Source: Caldifarciminota bacterium (GTDB lineage: Bacteria; Hydrothermota; Tepidihabitantia; B3-TA06). From it: a DNA stretch of 9,123 nt. Below are positions 5,231 to 9,123 of the stretch, piece after piece. Below the pieces are notes generated by a model. That model had not been told where the DNA came from. It searched no databases and worked only from the letters and a program-made list of their open reading frames with translations. How positions within the stretch are numbered: the stretch's first letter is position 1; the number at the start of each line of letters is the position of its first letter. Position numbers and translations under genes: made by a program. The stretch is from positions 1 through 9,123 of the forward strand of contig WJJO01000411.1 in the NCBI GenBank assembly GCA_014729665.1, written 5' to 3'.

Positions 5231-7249
5231 TCATTCACCATTTACACTTTCAAGTAGCTTGTAGAAATCCTGTTCGGAGATTATTTTAACGCCTAAGTCC
5301 TTAGCCTTATCGTACTTGGAACCCGGATCAGAACCCGAAACAACGTAGTCTGTTTTGGCAGACACCGACGAGGTAACCTTGCCGCCGCGATTGATTACCT
5401 CTTCTGCAGCCTGCGACCTTGTCATTACACCCAAAGTTCCTGTAAATACAAATGTAAGGTTCGATAATACCTGACTTCTACTTTCAGCTGTAGTTTTTTT
5501 CTTTGACAGATTTACACCTGCGCTCTTCAATCTCTCTATTAACTCTATATTCTGTAGGTTGTCAAAGAAATCACGTACACTCTGAGCCGTAACCGGACCG
5601 ATACCTTCGAGTTCGCTAATCTCATCGACTGAAGCCTTAGATAACGCTTCGATAGATGAAAACCGGTTTGTTAATGCTCGTGCAGCCGTCATTCCCACGA
5701 ATCGAATTCCTAGCCCGTAGAGTATGCGCATAAATGAACGTTCCTTGCTTTTTTCGATACCGGCCAGGATGTTTTCAGCCGACTTCTCCCCCATCCGTTC
5801 GAGTGAAGTAAGGTTTTCAACAGTCAAATCGTAGATATCGGCTATGCTTTTGACCAATCCTTCACCGACCAGTTGGCCTATTAGCATCTGACCCATCCCG
5901 TCAATATCCGCCGCACCCCTTCCTGCAAAGTGCGCCAGTGATGATTTCAGGATGGCGGGGCAGTCGGTATTGATGCATCTGTAGGCAACGTCATCTTCGT
6001 ACTTTACCAGCTTGGAACCGCATACCGGGCATCGTTCAGGCATCTTAAACGGAAGCTGTGAACCGTCCCTTCTTTCCGGGATAGATTTGATTACCTGAGG
6101 TATTATCTCACCCCCCTTTTCAACCAAAACCCAGTCTCCTATCATTAAATCCTTGCGCCGGATTTCATCTTCGTTAAACAATCCCGCCCTGGAAACCGTT
6201 GTGCCTGAGATACGTACCGGTTCTAGTACTGCCATGGGATTAACCGCACCGGTCCGGCTTACGTTGAGTTTTATGTCCAGAAGCCTGGTGGTTACCTGCT
6301 CTGCAGGATACTTGTATGCAACGGCCCAGCGAGGCGCTTTTGCAGTACTTCCCAGTTCGGCCTGGACTGAGAAGGCATCTACCTTCACCACAACACCGTC
6401 AACCGCATAATCAACCTCATGACGTTTATCTTCCCAGTCCTCTATATATCGGATTACGCTTTCAAGGTCTTCACACCTGCACATCCCAGGTATGGGCGGC
6501 AGCCCCGAGGCCTTGATGGCTTCCATGAGAAAAAATAAAGAATCGCCTGACCAGGCCTCAGGCCTAACAGGGGTATGGGCTAGAAATGAAAGATTGCGCC
6601 TGGCAACCTCAGCCGGATCTAAAAGCTTAAGGCTTCCCGCGGTTGAATTACGGGGATTGGCAAAGGGTTCCAGACCTTGATCTTTTCGCTCCCTGTTCAG
6701 GCGTTCGAATTCCTTTTTGAGTAAAAACGCCTCACCTCGAATAATAAGGGTTCCACGAGATAAAATCCCGTCCATCAACCTTAAGGGAATTTGCTGAATC
6801 GTACGCAGGTTCTGGGTTATGTCGTCTCCTGTAGTGCCGTCACCCCTGGTTGCACCTTGTATAAATACCCCATCCTCATACCTTAAGCTTACTGCAACAC
6901 CATCTATCTTTTGCTGAATAACGTAAGCCTGAGGTCCCACAGCTTCTTTAATCCTGCGGTCAAATTCAGCTAAATCCTCTTTTGAGTATGTGTTATCAAG
7001 ACTCATCATCGGAAACTTGTGCCTAACCTGGCTGAAGCTATCCAGGGGCTTACCCCCGACACGCTGTGTGGGTGAATCCGGGGTAACAAGATCCGGATAT
7101 TCGACCTCCAGCTTTTCGAGCTCTTTCAGAAGGGTATCGTATTCGGAATCGGAAATTACGGGATCGTCAAGAACATAATATCGATGATTGTGATAATTTA
7201 TCTCTTCTCGCAATTTCTGAATCCTTTTACGAACGTCCGTTTTTTTCAT
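5231..7249 (-). CDS. ligA: NAD+-dependent DNA ligase
   Basis: LigA seals nicks during replication and repair, using NAD+ to adenylate itself. At 672 residues it is complete. In order: domain Ia (1-70, with YYVLDDPVISDSEYD at 24-38), the adenylation domain with nucleophile Lys114 in KIDG, RGDG (135-138), Glu173 in RGEAF, NPRNSTAGSLK (198-208), DGVVVKVD (Lys289) and AYKYPAE (Lys313), an OB fold (about 320-400), a zinc finger with Cys407, Cys410, Cys425 and Cys430, helix-hairpin-helix repeats (about 440-580) and a BRCT domain (about 593-672). The residue two before the nucleophile, normally Glu, is Gln112. The start has no SD; an in-frame TGA lies 18 nt upstream and the -10 ends 6 nt before the ATG, so the mRNA is predicted leaderless. 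pcm follows 21 nt downstream. Confidence 0.98.
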   Translation of the reverse strand: MKKTDVRKRIQKLREEINYHNHRYYVLDDPVISDSEYDTLLKELEKLEVEYPDLVTPDSPTQRVGGKPLDSFSQVRHKFPMMSLDNTYSKEDLAEFDRRIKEAVGPQAYVIQQKIDGVAVSLRYEDGVFIQGATRGDGTTGDDITQNLRTIQQIPLRLMDGILSRGTLIIRGEAFLLKKEFERLNRERKDQGLEPFANPRNSTAGSLKLLDPAEVARRNLSFLAHTPVRPEAWSGDSLFFLMEAIKASGLPPIPGMCRCEDLESVIRYIEDWEDKRHEVDYAVDGVVVKVDAFSVQAELGSTAKAPRWAVAYKYPAEQVTTRLLDIKLNVSRTGAVNPMAVLEPVRISGTTVSRAGLFNEDEIRRKDLMIGDWVLVEKGGEIIPQVIKSIPERRDGSQLPFKMPERCPVCGSKLVKYEDDVAYRCINTDCPAILKSSLAHFAGRGAADIDGMGQMLIGQLVGEGLVKSIADIYDLTVENLTSLERMGEKSAENILAGIEKSKERSFMRILYGLGIRFVGMTAARALTNRFSSIEALSKASVDEISELEGIGPVTAQSVRDFFDNLQNIELIERLKSAGVNLSKKKTTAESRSQVLSNLTFVFTGTLGVMTRSQAAEEVINRGGKVTSSVSAKTDYVVSGSDPGSKYDKAKDLGVKIISEQDFYKLLESVNGE

Positions 7250-7255
7250 ACTGTA

Positions 7256-7283
7256 AGGATAAAATCACCAGGGGTTTTGTCAA
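7256..7283 (-). promoter_or_regulatory. Predicted leaderless promoter of ligA
   Basis: On the minus strand TTGACA (7278-7283), a 16-bp spacer and TATCCT (7256-7261, 4 of 6 matches) precede the ATG by exactly 6 nt, so +1 should be the A of the start codon. The -35 begins 2 bp after the T-tract of the upstream gene's terminator. The -10 is weaker than in the other promoters here, but the geometry is the same as at queA. Confidence 0.6.
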
Positions 7284-7285
7284 GT

Positions 7286-7319
7286 AAAAAAGAGGTCAAC
7301 CTTCGATAAAGTTGACCTC
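7286..7319 (-). terminator. Rho-independent terminator of the duplicated-domain lipoprotein gene
   Basis: A perfect 9-bp stem, GAGGTCAAC paired with GTTGACCTC (7292-7300 and 7311-7319), encloses a 10-nt loop. On the minus strand it is followed at once by six T (7286-7291). It lies 21 nt past the stop codon at 7341 and directly upstream of the ligA promoter, so it insulates ligA from the gene before it. Confidence 0.88.
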
Positions 7320-7340
7320 AATTTCTTAAAAGAATACCGG

Positions 7341-8129
7341 TTATTTTATCTGTTCCAAGTTCGCAAACAAGGCCTCGCCAATCTGTTCTTCGGTTAATTC
7401 TCCGGTAGATGAAACCTCTACGATATCGATACAGAAATCGACCGGGAGTAACCAGGTCTCATTATTAAACGTCATGATTATGTTGTTAAACTCAAGATTT
7501 GTAAGGGTTGCCAGTACACCGGTAGCGCCCGCACAAACGCCTGTGAAATACCCTACACGTTCGTCATGCCCATAGTTACTCCATTCATGCCTGTCGGATA
7601 GGATTTTTTCCAGATTGACTTTAATGTTAAACGCAGGATCATCCCAAGTTAGTATAACAGAAACGTCGAATGGCGTTTCATCTTCAACAGATTCCTCGAG
7701 CATTAATTGAAAACCGTATACCTCGAACACGAGTTCGCCCATCTCTTCATCCGTAAGATCACCTGAACCTACGGCTTGAGCAATTGCTGAAACGAAATCC
7801 AAGGAAAGGCTTATTACTTCCCTGTCTATTTCAACATCCAGGATACCCAGGTCTTTTTCGGTTTGCATGGCTAATGCACCGACGGCACCTATACATACGC
7901 CAAAGAAGTACATGTCTCTTTCTTCCTCAGAAGACCACTCCCCTGTATCTTCAGTATACTCCTTTAGTGTGACTTTCACATTATTTTCCGAATCCATGTC
8001 AACTAAAACATCGAACGGACCTTGTTTTTCAATCGCTTTTTCTATACCTTGTTCATCAAACCCTACGGTTCCGCAGCCCGCAAACAGCAGGGCGACGAGT
8101 GTTAAACAAACGATTATTTCCCTTTTCAA
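7341..8129 (-). CDS. Lipoprotein with tandemly duplicated unknown domain (TTG start)
   Basis: I do not recognise this 262-residue protein. It begins with a signal peptide (Lys2-Arg3, hydrophobic 5-17) ending in Leu-Phe-Ala-Gly-Cys19, a plausible lipobox, so it is probably an exported lipoprotein. The mature part is acidic and contains two related units of about 100 residues, 38-137 and 153-256. Shared elements in order are PFDV, an N-[VI]-KV-x-L strand, EWS, ER-x-x-YF-x-GVC-x-GA-x-G-x-LA-x-x-T, an L-x-x-DF segment, and G-[DE]-LT-[DE]-E-x-[MI]-GE-x-x-F. Each unit has one Cys in its GVC motif (79 and 199). The start is TTG at 8127-8129: GGAGG lies 5 nt upstream and the signal peptide follows directly. 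An open frame extends to an ATG at 8219, but that extension has no SD, would bury the signal sequence and runs across this gene's own promoter. It is monocistronic, with a promoter at 8177-8204 and a terminator at 7286-7319. Confidence 0.85.
   Translation of the reverse strand: MKREIIVCLTLVALLFAGCGTVGFDEQGIEKAIEKQGPFDVLVDMDSENNVKVTLKEYTEDTGEWSSEEERDMYFFGVCIGAVGALAMQTEKDLGILDVEIDREVISLSLDFVSAIAQAVGSGDLTDEEMGELVFEVYGFQLMLEESVEDETPFDVSVILTWDDPAFNIKVNLEKILSDRHEWSNYGHDERVGYFTGVCAGATGVLATLTNLEFNNIIMTFNNETWLLPVDFCIDIVEVSSTGELTEEQIGEALFANLEQIK
7362..8018 (-). repeat. Internal tandem duplication within the lipoprotein gene
   Basis: Unit 1 is encoded by about 7719-8018 and unit 2 by about 7362-7673, separated by a linker of about 15 codons. 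The similarity is clear at protein level (PFDV, EWS, GVC-x-GA-x-G-x-LA, LT-x-E-x-x-GE at matching places) but weak at DNA level, so the duplication looks old rather than recent. Confidence 0.85.
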
Positions 8130-8135
8130 AGAGAA

Positions 8136-8140
8136 CCTCC
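8136..8140 (-). promoter_or_regulatory. Shine-Dalgarno site deciding a TTG start
   Basis: GGAGG on the minus strand lies 5 nt before TTG (8127-8129). It supports the TTG start of the lipoprotein against the upstream in-frame ATG at 8219. Confidence 0.85.
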
Positions 8141-8176
8141 AAATTGAATTTGGTTTTTGCAATCTGTTAATGCAGT

Positions 8177-8204
8177 AGAATAGCCGGAAAACAAAAAAAG
8201 TCAA
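8177..8204 (-). promoter_or_regulatory. Promoter of the duplicated-domain lipoprotein gene
   Basis: On the minus strand TTGACT (8199-8204), a 16-bp spacer starting with a T-run and TATTCT (8177-8182) precede a predicted +1 near 8170, leaving a leader of about 40 nt with the GGAGG site. Its -35 is only 8 bp from the -35 of the divergent tRNA-His promoter. Confidence 0.7.
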
Positions 8205-8212
8205 TCCCGGGC

Positions 8213-8240
8213 TTGACACTTACCTTCATAGGATTAGAAT
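8213..8240 (+). promoter_or_regulatory. Promoter of tRNA-His
   Basis: TTGACA (8213-8218), a 16-bp spacer and TAGAAT (8235-8240) lie just upstream of the tRNA. The predicted +1 near 8247 gives a 5' leader of about 7 nt for RNase P to remove. The two divergent -35 elements and the CCCGGG between them form a near-palindrome (8200-8217). Confidence 0.8.
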
Positions 8241-8253
8241 ACCAGTTATCCAT

Positions 8254-8327
8254 GGTGGGTGTAGCTCAATTGGCAGAGCACTTGACTGTGGCTCAAGATG
8301 TTGGGGGTTCAAGTCCCCTCACCCACC
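8254..8327 (+). tRNA. tRNA-His (anticodon GTG)
   Basis: The 74-nt gene folds as a standard cloverleaf. The 7-bp acceptor stem pairs GTGGGTG (8255-8261) with CACCCAC (8320-8326). The D stem is GCTC/GAGC, the anticodon stem CTTGA/TCAAG carries a 7-nt loop with anticodon GTG at 8288-8290, and the T arm is GGGGG-TTCAAGT-CCCCT. G at 8254 is the extra G-1 opposite discriminator C73 (8327), the identity mark of tRNA-His. CCA is not encoded, so a CCA-adding enzyme is needed. With a GUN anticodon this tRNA is a queuosine substrate, so QueA from the same window should act on it. Confidence 0.97.
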
Positions 8328-8341
8328 CTGAAAACACTCCA

Positions 8342-8362
8342 AGAAATCGCTTCGCGGTTTCT
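8342..8362. terminator. Hairpin between convergent tRNA-His and zupT
   Basis: A 9-bp stem (AGAAATCGC with GCGGTTTCT, one T-G pair) closes a TTC loop. It lies 15 nt after the tRNA and 57 nt beyond the zupT stop, so it is placed to end both converging transcripts. Neither strand has a proper T-tract directly after it, so intrinsic termination is uncertain. Confidence 0.45.
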
Positions 8363-8419
8363 CGGGGACCCGGATTTATACTCCTTTTCACCTAACTAAA
8401 GTCGAAAGATCAGAGATAC

Positions 8420-9123
8420 TTATACTACTTTGAGTATCCATAGAGACGCGGCCATAACAACCATCCCGATTATTATTCCTATTATAGCCAGGTGGTCGAA
8501 ACCGTACTCCTTCGATGCCGGTACCAGTTCGTCTATCGAGATAAAAAACATTATCCCGCCGACAGCCGCCAGAACCGTTCCTATTAGCGCAGGAGAAAGG
8601 AACGGCATCAGGAATATTGCCGCGATACCTGCACCCACAGGTTCTGCAACCCCTGACAGGAACGAAAACCAGAAAGCCTTCTTACGCGAACCCGTGGCTG
8701 CATAGATGGGTGCGGATACAGCAAGGCCTTCGGGGATGTTGTGTATGGCTATAGCAACCGCGATGGCTATACCAAGATTGACGTTCTCCAATGCTCCGGC
8801 AAATGCGGCCAGTCCTTCGGGCAGGTTGTGTATTCCAATACCAAGGGCAACCAGCATCCCGGTTCTGTGAAGGTTGCTCTTGTTGGGCTTGCCGCCCGGG
8901 TGATGTTCTTCGGCCTTGTAGGAATGCGGTATCAAGACGTCTATTAAAAACATGAGTCCCATCCCGCCGAAGAAAGCAACCAAACCCCAGAAAAAACCAA
9001 TCTCTTCGATACCTGTAGCAAGTAGCTCCACGAACGAAACCAGAATCATTACGCCTGCGGAGAATCCGAGGGTGAAGGTCAGGAACCTTGGTCCGGGTCT
9101 GCGGACGAATATCCCTATGACGC
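8420..9123 (-). CDS. zupT: ZIP family metal transporter, ZupT-like (5' end outside window)
   Basis: This inner-membrane permease imports divalent metals, chiefly zinc in the E. coli relative ZupT. The first ATG in the window is at 9049, but the frame stays open to the window edge and the extra residues (RRPGPRFLTFTLGFSAG before that Met) match the start of the second helix of ZupT, so the gene is only partly present; about 234 residues are visible. Counted from the Met at 9049, the metal-site motifs are HNLPEG (74-79) and HNIPEG (103-108) in paired helices, with SGVAEP (132-137) and DELVP (173-177) in later ones. Between helices is a His-rich loop (about 42-61, with His42, His49, His50 and His61), common in ZIP proteins. 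Length and topology fit about eight helices once the missing N-terminus is added. No regulator site is visible because the promoter lies outside. Confidence 0.92.
   Translation of the reverse strand, partial: VIGIFVRRPGPRFLTFTLGFSAGVMILVSFVELLATGIEEIGFFWGLVAFFGGMGLMFLIDVLIPHSYKAEEHHPGGKPNKSNLHRTGMLVALGIGIHNLPEGLAAFAGALENVNLGIAIAVAIAIHNIPEGLAVSAPIYAATGSRKKAFWFSFLSGVAEPVGAGIAAIFLMPFLSPALIGTVLAAVGGIMFFISIDELVPASKEYGFDHLAIIGIIIGMVVMAASLWILKVV

Noticed and set aside
7867..8178. 103-codon plus-strand frame opposite the duplicated-domain lipoprotein
   Set aside because: It is Ser/Thr/Pro-rich shadow translation with no SD or motif; the minus strand shows a signal peptide and a domain duplication.
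8213..8395. 60-codon plus-strand frame running through tRNA-His
   Set aside because: The tRNA cloverleaf and its promoter explain this stretch; reading through a tRNA gene is not credible for a protein.
8254..8420. tRNA-His as an integration site of a mobile element
   Set aside because: No integrase gene and no repeat of the tRNA 3' end is seen in the window; the flanking genes are ordinary.

Overview
The window is an ordinary chromosomal housekeeping segment from a bacterium I cannot place with confidence. It is probably a diderm: there are two predicted lipoproteins and an isoaspartyl methyltransferase with a possible export signal. Base composition is moderate and leans AT by eye. Most protein starts carry strong AAGGAGG or GGAGG Shine-Dalgarno (SD) sites. 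The mix of TM2/DUF2752 proteins, unrecognised lipoproteins and a CPPC thioredoxin suggests an uncultured candidate phylum rather than a well-studied one, but that is a guess. I see no CRISPR array, transposon, phage gene, toxin-antitoxin pair or recognisable defence system.

Layout. (1) 36-1847, + strand: trxA (thioredoxin) then guaB (IMP dehydrogenase), 9 nt apart and probably translationally coupled. (2) 2037-2724, - strand: a two-gene membrane operon, a double zinc-ribbon TM2 protein followed by an overlapping DUF2752 protein, behind a near-consensus promoter. (3) 2872-3873, - strand: queA (queuosine synthesis), divergent from a small lipoprotein gene of unknown function (4003-4473, +). (4) 4475-7249, - strand: ligA (NAD+-dependent DNA ligase) followed by pcm, with pcm ending one base from the convergent lipoprotein gene. 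(5) 7341-8129, - strand: a lipoprotein with a clear internal duplication, a TTG start and a good intrinsic terminator. (6) 8254-8327, + strand: tRNA-His(GTG) behind its own promoter, divergent from the lipoprotein gene. (7) 8420 to the window edge, - strand: a ZupT-like ZIP metal transporter whose 5' end lies outside the window.

The genes do not form one pathway; they are small independent units. The most informative signal is at the promoters. Six recognisable -35/-10 pairs all have exactly 16-bp spacers. Two of them (queA and ligA) place the predicted +1 on the A of the ATG, with an in-frame stop just upstream and no SD, so both mRNAs should be leaderless. Other points worth a second look are the duplicated, unrecognised domain of the 7341-8129 lipoprotein, the two competing starts of pcm (exported or cytosolic), the Gln in place of the usual Glu before the LigA nucleophile, and the CPPC active site of the thioredoxin.
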